Source of the DNA: Clostridiales bacterium
Lineage (GTDB): Bacteria; Bacillota; Clostridia; Oscillospirales; Oscillospiraceae
Direction: 5' to 3'
Assembly: GCA_018374635.1 (NCBI GenBank)
Contig: JAHAEW010000014.1
Span: 1-49,486, forward strand
DNA: 49,486 nucleotides
The position numbers were made by a program, and so were the translations under genes. The notes beneath the pieces are model-generated. The model saw only the letters and a list, made by a program, of their open reading frames with translations, was not told where the DNA came from and made no database searches. Below are positions 32,898-40,802 of the stretch, one piece after another. How positions within the stretch are numbered: the stretch's first letter is position 1; each line of letters opens with the position of its first letter.

Positions 32898-33317
32898 ATG
32901 AAATATCTGATCGTTTTCTTTGCCAGTCTGGCCATGTTTTCCCCGCTCTTTCTCACCGGGATCCGCCGCTGCACCGGTCAAAAGGCCCGGCGGGCCCTGG
33001 GGGCCAATATCGCATCCTTTTTTGCCTGCCTGATCCTGGCCACCGCGCTGGGCTTCGGCGGCAGCGCATCCGCCGCGGGGGAGAGCGCCGCCGCCGCTCC
33101 GGGGATTGCCGAGGGGCTCAAATACATCGGCGCGGCCCTGGCGGTGGGCCTGTCCGGCATCGGCGGCGGCGTCGCCGTGGCCGCGGCCGCCTCCTCCGCG
33201 CTGGGAGCCATTTCGGAAAATGAGAAGGCCTTCGGCAAGGCCCTGATCTTTGTGGGCCTTGCCGAGGGCGTGGCCCTGTACGGCCTGATCGTGGCCCTGC
33301 TGCTCCTGTTCGCATAA
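32898..33317 (+). CDS. ntpK: V-type ATPase rotor subunit K
   Basis: A 139-aa proteolipid of the rotor ring. Two N-terminal hydrophobic segments (about 1-20 and 35-53, the latter ending in small residues like a signal or spacer), then one c-type hairpin (about 70-139): GLSGIGGGVAVAAAASSALGAI and FVGLAEGVALYGLIVALLLLFA. The ion-binding Glu is in GLAEG. Enterococcus NtpK has two hairpins in about 156 aa; this one has a single c hairpin plus an N-terminal extension. The Gln and Ser/Thr ligands of known sodium rings are not present. Confidence 0.9.
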   Translation: MKYLIVFFASLAMFSPLFLTGIRRCTGQKARRALGANIASFFACLILATALGFGGSASAAGESAAAAPGIAEGLKYIGAALAVGLSGIGGGVAVAAAASSALGAISENEKAFGKALIFVGLAEGVALYGLIVALLLLFA

Positions 33318-33338
33318 GCGGCAAAGGGGGCGTTGTCC

Positions 33339-33647
33339 ATGAAATACTTTGTCATCACCGACAGTACAGACACCCAGGTCGGTCTGCGCCTGGCCGGGAT
33401 CGAGGGCGTGGTGGTGCGGGACGCCGAGGCCGCCGGGAAGGCCGTCCGGGAGACGGCGGCCGACCCGGAGATCGGGGTGCTCCTCATCACCGAGCGCCTG
33501 GCCGCCCTGTGCGAGGAGCTCATCGCGCCCATGAAGCTCACCGCCCACCGGCCCCTGGTGGTGGAGATCCCGGACCGCCACAGCCTGGGGCGCGCCAGCG
33601 ATTCCATCACCCGCTATATCCGGGAGGCCATCGGTGTAAAACTCTGA
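33339..33647 (+). CDS. ntpG: V-type ATPase subunit F
   Basis: A 102-aa central-stalk subunit (NtpG in Enterococcus, F in general naming). KYFVITDSTDTQVGLRLAGIEGVVV at the N terminus and IGVLLITERLA, PLVVEIPDR in the middle are typical. I choose ATG 33339 (8 nt from GGGGG) rather than the TTG at 33333, which is too close. It lies 21 nt after subunit K. Confidence 0.88.
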   Translation: MKYFVITDSTDTQVGLRLAGIEGVVVRDAEAAGKAVRETAADPEIGVLLITERLAALCEELIAPMKLTAHRPLVVEIPDRHSLGRASDSITRYIREAIGVKL

Positions 33648-33678
33648 TCCCTCACCTTGATCCATGGAGGACTCCACT

Positions 33679-34320
33679 ATGCCAGAACTATCCGAAAAAC
33701 TGGACCGCTTCACCGCTCTGCTCCTCTCCCAGGCCGCCGCGGAGAATGAGCGTACCATGCAGGAGCTGAAGGAAAAACATGACGCCGCCCTCTCCAGCGC
33801 CGAGGATCAGATCCTGCTGGAGGCCTATACCTACATCCACGGCGAGGTCTCCCGCATCCGCAGCGAGCAGGGCCGCAAGGTCTCCCGCCATCTGCTGGAG
33901 TGCAAGCAGGCCCTCTACCGCCGGCGGGAGGAGATCGCCGGGGAGGTCTTTTCCCTGGTACGGGAGCGCATCGGCACCTTTACCGCCACGCCGGCCTATG
34001 CCGGGCAGCTCCGCGCCCGGCTTCTGGAGGCCGCCGCCCGTCTGGAAGGCGCGGAGGATCTGGCGCTCTATCTCCGGAGCGCGGACCTCCCCCTGGGCGC
34101 GCAGCTGCGGGAGGCCCTGCCCGGCCGGAGCCTGGACATCCACCCAGGCCCCTTTGTCCTGGGCGGTCTGATCCTGGAGTCGGACTCCCTGCGCCTGCGT
34201 CTGGACGCCTCCTATGATACCGCCATGGAAGAACTGAGCGGTCATTTTGCCAGTCTGGTGGGACTCTCCCTGGCCGCTCCGGCCGACGAGATCCCGGAGG
34301 AGGGGGGCGCACAGGCATGA
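33679..34320 (+). CDS. ntpE: V-type ATPase subunit E
   Basis: A 213-aa peripheral-stalk subunit. The N-terminal half is a long charged helix (about 10-105) that pairs with the G/H-type subunit; the C-terminal half is a small globular domain with PFVLGGLILESDSLRLRLDASYDTAMEEL, typical of subunit E. ATG 33679 has GGAGG 8 nt upstream; the earlier ATG 33664 would place that site inside the gene. Stop overlaps subunit A by 4 nt. Confidence 0.85.
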   Translation: MPELSEKLDRFTALLLSQAAAENERTMQELKEKHDAALSSAEDQILLEAYTYIHGEVSRIRSEQGRKVSRHLLECKQALYRRREEIAGEVFSLVRERIGTFTATPAYAGQLRARLLEAAARLEGAEDLALYLRSADLPLGAQLREALPGRSLDIHPGPFVLGGLILESDSLRLRLDASYDTAMEELSGHFASLVGLSLAAPADEIPEEGGAQA

Positions 34321-36077
34321 GCTATACGATTTACGGCATCAACGGCCCCGTTGTCACCGTGCGGGGCGGCCGGGGGCTGGCTATGATGGACATGGTCCGG
34401 GTAGGCGACATGGGCCTGATCGGCGAAGTGGTGGGCGTGGAGGGCGACGCCACCACCGTGCAGGTCTATGAGGACACCGCCGGACTGATCCCCGGCCAAC
34501 CGGTGACCAGCCTGGGGGCTCCCATGTCCATCACCCTGGGCCCTGGCCTCCTCAACAACATCTTTGACGGCATCGCCCGGCCCCTCAAGGTCATGGAGGA
34601 GCGGAGCGGTCCCTTCCTGGGCCGGGGGCTGGACATCCCCACCCTGGACCCCGCCCGCCGGTGGGAGACCACCGTTCTGGTCCGGGAGGGGGACCCACTC
34701 AAAGCGGGAGACTGCTATGCCCAGTGTCCCGAGACCACCCTCATCACCCACCGCTGTCTGGTGCCCGCCGGGCTTTCCGGCCGGGTGACCCGGGCCGTCC
34801 CCAGCGGCTCCTACACCGCGGCCGACACGCTGGTCGAGCTTACCGATGACCGGGGGACCGTCCACACCCTGCGTCTGGCCCAGAGCTGGCCCATCCGCAC
34901 CCCCCGTCCCATGGCGGAGCGGCTTCCCATCCACCGCCCGCTCATCACGGGACAGCGCATCATCGACACCCTCTTCCCCATCGGCAAGGGCGGGGCCGCC
35001 GCCATTCCCGGCCCCTTCGGCGCTGGGAAGACCATGACCCAGCACCAGCTGGCCAAGTGGTCCGACGCCGACATCATCGTCTATCTGGGCTGCGGTGAGC
35101 GCGGCAATGAGATGACCCAGGCCCTGGAGGAGTTCTCCGAGCTGCTGGACCCCAAGAGCCAGCAGCCTCTGATGAACCGGACCATTCTCATCGCCAACAC
35201 CTCCAATATGCCCGTGGCCGCCCGGGAGGCCTCGGTCTACACCGGCATGACCATCGCCGAGTACTACCGGGATATGGGCTACCACGTGGCCCTTATGGCC
35301 GACTCCACCTCCCGCTGGGCCGAGGCGCTGCGGGAGATCTCCGGCCGGCTGGAGGAGATGCCCGCCGAGGAGGGCTTCCCCGCCTATCTCGCCTCCCGTC
35401 TGGCCGAGTTCTATGAGCGGGCGGGCTATGTCCGCACGCTGGAGGGAAAGGAGGGCAGCGTCACGGTCATCGGCGCCGTCTCTCCCCAGGGGGGCGATTT
35501 CTCCGAGCCGGTCACCCAGAATACCAAGCGGTATGTGCGCACCTTCTGGGGGCTGGACCGGGCTCTGGCCTATGGGCGGCATTTCCCCTCCATCAACTGG
35601 CTCACCTCCTACTCCGAGTACATCTCCGACCTGAAGCCCTGGTATGACCAGCAGGTCAGCCCCCGCTTCATGGCCGACCGACAGCGGATCTTCACCCTGC
35701 TTCAGGAGGAGGACCAGCTTCTGGAGATCGTCAAGCTCATCGGCGCCGACGTCCTCCCGGAGGAGCAGAAGCTTACCCTGGAGACCGCCCGTCTCATCCG
35801 GGTGGGCTTTCTCCAGCAAAACGCCTATAACCAGATCGACACCTACGTGCCGCTGGAGAAGCAGTTTCAGATGATGGAGGTCATCCTGGCCCTCTACGAC
35901 GGGGCAAAGCCCCTGCTGGAGCGGGCCATCCCCCTCTCTCAGATCAAGGATACCGGGATCTTCGCATCTCTGGGCAAGATCAAATATGAGGTCCCCAACG
36001 ACACGCCCCAGCGCTTTGCGGACTACCACGAGGCCATCCGCGCCGCCCTGCGCCAGGTGGACGAGGCCAACCGGTGA
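34317..36077 (+). CDS. ntpA: V-type ATPase catalytic subunit A
   Basis: A 586-aa catalytic subunit. The P-loop is GPFGAGKTM at about 232-240 followed by QHQLAKWSDADIIVYLGCGERGNEM (catalytic Glu and Arg-finger surroundings), with ALMADSTSRWAEALREISGRLEEMP later. It carries the A-type insertion (bulge) near residue 115-190. Start overlaps the subunit E stop (ATGA). Full length, no anomalies. Confidence 0.96.
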   Translation: MSYTIYGINGPVVTVRGGRGLAMMDMVRVGDMGLIGEVVGVEGDATTVQVYEDTAGLIPGQPVTSLGAPMSITLGPGLLNNIFDGIARPLKVMEERSGPFLGRGLDIPTLDPARRWETTVLVREGDPLKAGDCYAQCPETTLITHRCLVPAGLSGRVTRAVPSGSYTAADTLVELTDDRGTVHTLRLAQSWPIRTPRPMAERLPIHRPLITGQRIIDTLFPIGKGGAAAIPGPFGAGKTMTQHQLAKWSDADIIVYLGCGERGNEMTQALEEFSELLDPKSQQPLMNRTILIANTSNMPVAAREASVYTGMTIAEYYRDMGYHVALMADSTSRWAEALREISGRLEEMPAEEGFPAYLASRLAEFYERAGYVRTLEGKEGSVTVIGAVSPQGGDFSEPVTQNTKRYVRTFWGLDRALAYGRHFPSINWLTSYSEYISDLKPWYDQQVSPRFMADRQRIFTLLQEEDQLLEIVKLIGADVLPEEQKLTLETARLIRVGFLQQNAYNQIDTYVPLEKQFQMMEVILALYDGAKPLLERAIPLSQIKDTGIFASLGKIKYEVPNDTPQRFADYHEAIRAALRQVDEANR

Positions 36078-36108
36078 CCCACAGAATCATGTCAGGAGCT
36101 GATATACC

Positions 36109-37512
36109 ATGAGACTGGAATATATGGGGCTCTCCGCGCTCTCCGGTTCCCTCATCGCTCTGGAGGGCGTGTCTGGCGCGGCCTATGACGAGACCGCCGA
36201 GATCACCCTGCCGGATGGGACGCGCCGGACGGGCCGGGTCATCCGCCTGGAGGGGGACAAGGCCATCCTCCAGGTCTTCGAGGGCACCCGCGGCCTCTCC
36301 CCGGACAACGCCCGCACCCACTTCACCGGGGAGCCCGTGAAGCTCCCCCTCTCCACCGAGATGCTGGGCCGCATCTTTGACGGCACGGGCCGGCCCATTG
36401 ACGGCCTGGGGGAACTCTACCCGGAGGAGCGCCGGGACATCAACGGCTCGGCCATCAACCCGGTGTCCCGGCACTATCCCCGGGACTGCATCGAGACCGG
36501 CATCTCGGCCATCGACTGCAACATGACCCTGATCCGGGGGCAGAAGCTGCCCATCTTCTCCGGCTCTGGCATGAAGCACAATGAGCTGGCCGCCCAGATC
36601 GTGCGCCAGGCCCGTGTGGGGGAGGAGCGCAATTTTGCCATCGTCTTTGCCGCCATGGGCGTCAAAAACGATACCGCCGAATTCTTCCGCCGCAGCTTTG
36701 CGGAGGCCGGCGCCCTCCAGCGGGTGGTCATGTTCCGCAACCTGGCCTCCGACCCCATCATCGAGCGCATCCTCACCCCACGCTGCGCCCTTACGGCGGC
36801 GGAATACCTGGCCTTCGACAAAGGTTACCATGTGCTGGTCATTCTCACGGACATGACCTCCTACTGCGAGGCGGTGCGCGAGTTCTCCTCCTCCAAGGGA
36901 GAGATCCCCTCCCGGAAGGGGTTCCCCGCCTACCTCTACTCGGATCTGGCCTCCCTCTATGAGCGGGCCGGCATGATCCGGGGCCGTCCCGGCTCGGTGA
37001 CCCAGGTTCCCATTCTCACCATGCCCAATGACGACATCACCCACCCCATCCCCGACCTGACCGGATACATCACCGAGGGGCAGATCGTGCTGGACCGGGA
37101 TCTGGACCAGAAGGGCCTCTATCCGCCGGTCTCCATCCTTCCCTCTCTCTCCCGTCTGATGAAGGACGGCATCGGCGAGGGCTTTACCCGGGCTGACCAT
37201 CCCGCCCTCTCCAACCAGCTCTTCGCCTCCTATTCCAAGGTGCAGGATGCCCGGAACCTGGCCAGCGTCATCGGCGAGGATGAGCTCTCCGAGACGGACC
37301 GGCAGTATCTGACCTTTGGCCGCGCTCTGGAGCAGCTTTTCATCCGGCAGGACCCCCTCCAGCGCCGCACCATCCCGGAGACCCTGGACCTGGGCTGGAA
37401 GCTCCTCACCATTCTGCCCCAAAGCGAACTGGACCGGGTGGACGACGCCACCCTCCAGGCCCACTATGTGGAGGGAGCCTATCAGAGCCTGCTGTCCGAT
37501 CTCCCACAGTAA
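36109..37512 (+). CDS. ntpB: V-type ATPase subunit B
   Basis: A 467-aa non-catalytic subunit. It has the degenerate nucleotide site typical of B (LPIFSGSGMKHNELAAQI in place of a P-loop), TDMTSYCEAVREFSSSKGEIPSRKGFPAYLYSDLASLYERAG with the conserved Arg, and TQVPILTMPNDDITHPIPDLTGYITEGQI. It lies 31 nt after subunit A, starting at ATG 36109 with CAGGAG upstream. Confidence 0.96.
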   Translation: MRLEYMGLSALSGSLIALEGVSGAAYDETAEITLPDGTRRTGRVIRLEGDKAILQVFEGTRGLSPDNARTHFTGEPVKLPLSTEMLGRIFDGTGRPIDGLGELYPEERRDINGSAINPVSRHYPRDCIETGISAIDCNMTLIRGQKLPIFSGSGMKHNELAAQIVRQARVGEERNFAIVFAAMGVKNDTAEFFRRSFAEAGALQRVVMFRNLASDPIIERILTPRCALTAAEYLAFDKGYHVLVILTDMTSYCEAVREFSSSKGEIPSRKGFPAYLYSDLASLYERAGMIRGRPGSVTQVPILTMPNDDITHPIPDLTGYITEGQIVLDRDLDQKGLYPPVSILPSLSRLMKDGIGEGFTRADHPALSNQLFASYSKVQDARNLASVIGEDELSETDRQYLTFGRALEQLFIRQDPLQRRTIPETLDLGWKLLTILPQSELDRVDDATLQAHYVEGAYQSLLSDLPQ

Positions 37513-37539
37513 TTCTCTCTGGAACGGAAGTGACCTCCT

Positions 37540-38151
37540 ATGTCCGCCATTCTTCCCACCAAGGGCGCCCTGATGGCCGCCAAGCGCTCCCGGGCGCTGG
37601 CCTCCACCGGCTATGAGCTCATGGACCGCAAGCGCAACATCCTGATCCGGGAGATGATGTCTCTCATGGATACCGCCAAAGAGGTCCAGACCCAGATCGA
37701 CACGGTCTTTGCCGAAGCCTATGCCGCCTTACAGCACGCCAATGTAAAGCTTGGGATCTGCGACAAGATCGCCGAGGCCGTGGAGGTGGACCGGACGCTG
37801 GAGATCCAGTACCGCTCCATCATGGGGGTGGAGCTTCCCCACCTGCCCGACCGCTCACCGCCCCCCAGGCCGGACTACGGCTTTGCCTCCACCAGCTCGG
37901 CGCTGGACAACGCCTTCATCCAGTTCCACCAGGTCAAGGACCTCATCCGGCAGCTGGCCGAGGTGGAAACCTCCATCTACCGGCTGGCGGTGGCCATCCG
38001 CAAGACCCAGAAGCGGGCCAATGCTCTAGAGCACATCGTGATCCCGGATTTTGACCGCACCATCCGCACCATTACCGACGCCCTGGAGGAAAAGGAACGG
38101 GAGGAGTTCGTCCGCCTGAAGGTCATCAAGCGAAACAAAGCCTCCCGGTAA
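37540..38151 (+). CDS. ntpD: V-type ATPase subunit D
   Basis: A 203-aa central rotor shaft, mostly two long helices. Signature segments: ILPTKGALMAAKRSRALASTGYELMDRKRNILIREMM at the N terminus and KTQKRANALEHIVIPDFDRTIRTITDALEEKEREEFVRLKVIK near the end. Last gene of the operon, followed by a terminator 8 nt on. Confidence 0.94.
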   Translation: MSAILPTKGALMAAKRSRALASTGYELMDRKRNILIREMMSLMDTAKEVQTQIDTVFAEAYAALQHANVKLGICDKIAEAVEVDRTLEIQYRSIMGVELPHLPDRSPPPRPDYGFASTSSALDNAFIQFHQVKDLIRQLAEVETSIYRLAVAIRKTQKRANALEHIVIPDFDRTIRTITDALEEKEREEFVRLKVIKRNKASR

Positions 38152-38159
38152 CACAGCAC

Positions 38160-38190
38160 GCCGCCCGGTCCCCATGCAGGACCGGGCGGC
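38160..38190. terminator. Bidirectional terminator between V-ATPase and udg
   Basis: GCCGCCCGGTCC and GGACCGGGCGGC form a perfect 12-bp stem, followed by ATGATTTTTA on the plus strand. It lies between the converging ntpD and uracil-DNA glycosylase genes. Confidence 0.9.
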
Positions 38191-38197
38191 ATGATTT

Positions 38198-38764
38198 TTA
38201 ATAAGTATGGTCGCAGATCTCGCGGATCTTGGCCTGAAGGGCCTTGAGATCGGCAAAGGTCTCAGGCCGCTTGCGGGGGTCCCGCAGCAGCGCCGCCGGG
38301 TGATACAGCGCGGTCATCTGCACTCCTGCCTTCTCAAACCACTGTCCATGCTCCCGGGTGATCTTGAAATCCTCCTTGATGAGCTTCATGGCCGCAATCC
38401 GCCCCAGACAGACGATGATCTTGGGCCGAATCAAGGCCACCTGGTTGCGGAGATAGCCGATGCAGGCCTCCTGCTCCGCTGCCAGCGGGTCCCGGTTTCC
38501 CGGGGGACGGCATTTTACCATATTGCCAACGAAGATCTTGGAGCGGTCCAGCTCGATCATGGCCAGCATCTCGTCCAGAAATTTTCCGCCACGCCCCACA
38601 AAGGGACGGCCGGTGAGGTCCTCCTGTTCGCCGGGCCCCTCGCCGATGAACATGACCTCCGCGTCCTGGACGCCCTCCCCAAACACCACATTGTGCCGGG
38701 TCTCGCACAGAGGGCAGTTCCGGCAGGACATACAGGCCTCATACAGTTCATTCCACGACTTCAT
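38198..38764 (-). CDS. Family 4 uracil-DNA glycosylase
   Basis: A 188-aa iron-sulfur UDG that removes uracil from DNA. The cluster ligands are likely Cys14, Cys17, Cys85 and Cys101 (MSCRNCPLC, VKCRPPGNRDP, EACIGYL). The active-site region is GEGPGEQEDLTGRPFVGRGG (residues 41-60) and the C-terminal motif is YHPAALLRDP. ATG 38764 has GAGGAGGAAAAGG just upstream. An extended -10 (TGG-TACAAT, 38832-38840) lies 70 nt ahead. The longer upstream frame has no homology. Confidence 0.92.
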   Translation of the reverse strand: MKSWNELYEACMSCRNCPLCETRHNVVFGEGVQDAEVMFIGEGPGEQEDLTGRPFVGRGGKFLDEMLAMIELDRSKIFVGNMVKCRPPGNRDPLAAEQEACIGYLRNQVALIRPKIIVCLGRIAAMKLIKEDFKITREHGQWFEKAGVQMTALYHPAALLRDPRKRPETFADLKALQAKIREICDHTY

Positions 38765-38831
38765 CCTTTTCCTCCTCTCTGTTGTTCTTCCAGGAAGGAG
38801 AGCGCAGCTCCTCCTTCCGTCGGCGGTTTTC

Positions 38832-38840
38832 ATTGTACCA
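38832..38840 (-). promoter_or_regulatory. Extended -10 promoter of the uracil-DNA glycosylase
   Basis: On the minus strand TGG-TACAAT is an extended -10 about 70 nt before the gene; no clear -35. Confidence 0.45.
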
Positions 38841-38886
38841 TATCTCCCCGCGCTTGCATACACCCCGATCGGGTCACAGACGCAGA

Positions 38887-39030
38887 AAGGTCCGTACCTA
38901 TGTATGGGTACGGACCTTCCCGCAAGAAGAAAGAGGAATGGAGATGTTCTCATTTATTTCAGCGCTCTGCCGGGGCGTTACGGCAGGCTTTTTCCAATGT
39001 CATTGTAGAAGCTTTCAGACCGGAAGTCAA
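38887..39030 (-). ncRNA. Candidate small RNA or leader with strong promoter
   Basis: In the 506-nt gap upstream of the glycosylase gene a very good minus-strand promoter is visible: TTGACT (39025-39030), 17 nt, TACAAT (39002-39007). About 75 nt after the inferred start lies a perfect 12-bp hairpin, AAGGTCCGTACC with its complement (38887-38918), followed by only a short U run. No plausible coding frame with an RBS lies between. This could be a small RNA of about 110 nt or a long leader of the glycosylase. The rest of the gap (39031-39270) holds pyrimidine-rich sequence with short inverted repeats (GCGGTCTA arms; CTCTTTATAAAGAG) and nothing I can name. Confidence 0.35.
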
Positions 39031-39270
39031 GCCTCCCGCATCCCCTTCCATGCAAAACCGTCCCGGCGGTTTTTTGCGCTCCATTTCTCCAACTTTTCTG
39101 CGAATCTTCCGCTTGCTTCTCTTTCCCTGCTGCGGTCTATGCTTTGGTCTTTCCGTAGACCGCTTCGTGAAAGCGATTCTCTTTATAAAGAGCAAAAACT
39201 CTTTATATTTCCTTTGCAAAAAGCGTCTTTTTGTCCTGTCTTTCAAGCTTTGTCCGCCCGAAACCCTTCG

Positions 39271-40659
39271 TCACTCTGCTGAATCCGGTTTCTGTTCTTT
39301 CCCGGGCAGGTGCTTTCCCTCGTCTCCCGCACGGCAGATCCCGGCCACGACACGCCCCAGCAGCAGCAGAGCCGCCAGATTGGGCAGCGCCATCAGCCCG
39401 TTGAACAGGTCCGCCAGATTCCAGACCAGATCCACCCGCAGTCCGGCGCCTGCCACCAGTGCGGCCAGCACCGTCCAGGTATAGATCCGCACCCCCCGTC
39501 TTCCAAAGAGAGACTCCACATTCTGCTCCCCAAAAAAATACCATCCGACCACTGTGGAAAATCCAAAGAGGAGCATACAGATGGCAACAAATCCCTTTCC
39601 GGCATGCCCGAATGCCCGCTGAAAGGCCAGCTGGGCCAGTGCGGTCCCTTCCAGACCGCTTCCCAGGACCCCGGTCGTCAGCAGGACCAGCGCGGTCAGG
39701 GTCAGGATTACAAAGGTGGAGACGAATACGCCGAGCATGGCCACAATCCCCTGCTCCTCCGGATGTTTTACTTTGGCCTGGGCATGGGCGTGGGGTGTGG
39801 AACCAAGTCCCGCCTCGTTGGAGAAAAGTCCCCGGGCCACACCGTAGCGAATGGTCTCCCGCAGAGTCAAGCCGGCCGCGCCGCCCGCCACCGCCTGAGG
39901 TTGGAAGGCCCCCACAAAAATGGAGCTCACCGCCTCCGGCAGCGCGGCCCGGTTGAGTACCAGAATGGCCGCGCACCCAGCCACATAGATCCCCGCCATC
40001 AAAGGCACCAGCTTTTCGGTCACAGAGGCCACCCGGCCTACTCCACCCAGAAAAACGAACGCGGAGACGGCGGCCACCCCGATCCCCACCGCCAGCGGCG
40101 GAATGCGGAAGGCATGCTGAAAGGCGCCCGCAATGGAGTTGGACTGCACCATATTGCCCATGATTCCCAGCGCCAGAATCAGAAGCACCGAAAAGATCCC
40201 CGCCAGGATACGCCCCGCCTTTCCCCGCACCGCTGCGCGAATGTAGTAGGCCGGTCCTCCCAGCACCGATCCGTCCGGCCGGACCGAGCGATAGGTCTGC
40301 GCCAGCACGGCCTCGGCATAGATGGTCGCCATGCCGAAAAAGCCGGATACCCACATCCAGAAGATGGCCCCCGACCCGCCGGCCGCCAGCGCCGTGGCGC
40401 AGCCGGTGATATTCCCTGTCCCCACCTGGGCCGCAATGGCGGTGGTCAGCGCCTGAAAGGGGCTCATCCCATGGGAAGCATGCTTCCCTTCCTTCCGGTG
40501 CAGTCCGGCCGTCAGCGTCCGGAACCCCGCCCCCAGTTTTCGCACCTGAACCAGGCGCAGCCGCAGGGTAAAATATATCCCCACGGCCAGCAGCGCATAC
40601 AGCAGGATATGATTCCAGAGCCACTGGCTTACTGTCCCCAGCACGGTTGCCGCGTCCAT
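39271..40659 (-). CDS. AgcS family sodium:alanine/glycine symporter (paralogue 1)
   Basis: A 462-aa symporter with about eleven membrane helices. Family signatures: SPFQALTTAIAAQVGTGNITGCATAL (residues 66-90), GPAYYIRAAVRGKAGRILAG, IRYGVARGLFSNEAGLGSTPHAHA near 275 and VVGWYFFGEQNVESLFGRR. It takes up alanine, glycine or related amino acids with sodium. It is closely related to the next gene and follows it after 143 nt and a terminator. No riboswitch precedes this copy. RBS GGAAAGGAG lies before ATG 40659. Confidence 0.92.
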   Translation of the reverse strand: MDAATVLGTVSQWLWNHILLYALLAVGIYFTLRLRLVQVRKLGAGFRTLTAGLHRKEGKHASHGMSPFQALTTAIAAQVGTGNITGCATALAAGGSGAIFWMWVSGFFGMATIYAEAVLAQTYRSVRPDGSVLGGPAYYIRAAVRGKAGRILAGIFSVLLILALGIMGNMVQSNSIAGAFQHAFRIPPLAVGIGVAAVSAFVFLGGVGRVASVTEKLVPLMAGIYVAGCAAILVLNRAALPEAVSSIFVGAFQPQAVAGGAAGLTLRETIRYGVARGLFSNEAGLGSTPHAHAQAKVKHPEEQGIVAMLGVFVSTFVILTLTALVLLTTGVLGSGLEGTALAQLAFQRAFGHAGKGFVAICMLLFGFSTVVGWYFFGEQNVESLFGRRGVRIYTWTVLAALVAGAGLRVDLVWNLADLFNGLMALPNLAALLLLGRVVAGICRAGDEGKHLPGKEQKPDSAE

Positions 40660-40754
40660 ACAGATCCGCTCCTTTCCGCGTTTCCTTGTATGGATCAGTT
40701 TTCCTCTTTCCAGCCCGATTTATCCACCGGTACAGGAACCATGGTGGAAAAAGA

Positions 40755-40781
40755 TGCGGCGCGGGAAATTCCCGCGCCGCA
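40755..40781 (-). terminator. Terminator after the riboswitch-controlled symporter
   Basis: A long perfect palindrome TGCGGCGCGGGA-AAT-TCCCGCGCCGCA; on the minus strand it is followed by TCTTTTTCC. It separates the two symporter genes. Confidence 0.9.
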
Positions 40782-40802
40782 CAGAACGTGACGAGCCAAC
40801 TC

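Noticed and set aside
38959..39246. Very basic 95-codon frame on the minus strand
   Set aside because: It has no ribosome-binding site, starts at a TTG, overlaps the strong promoter and has no recognisable features.
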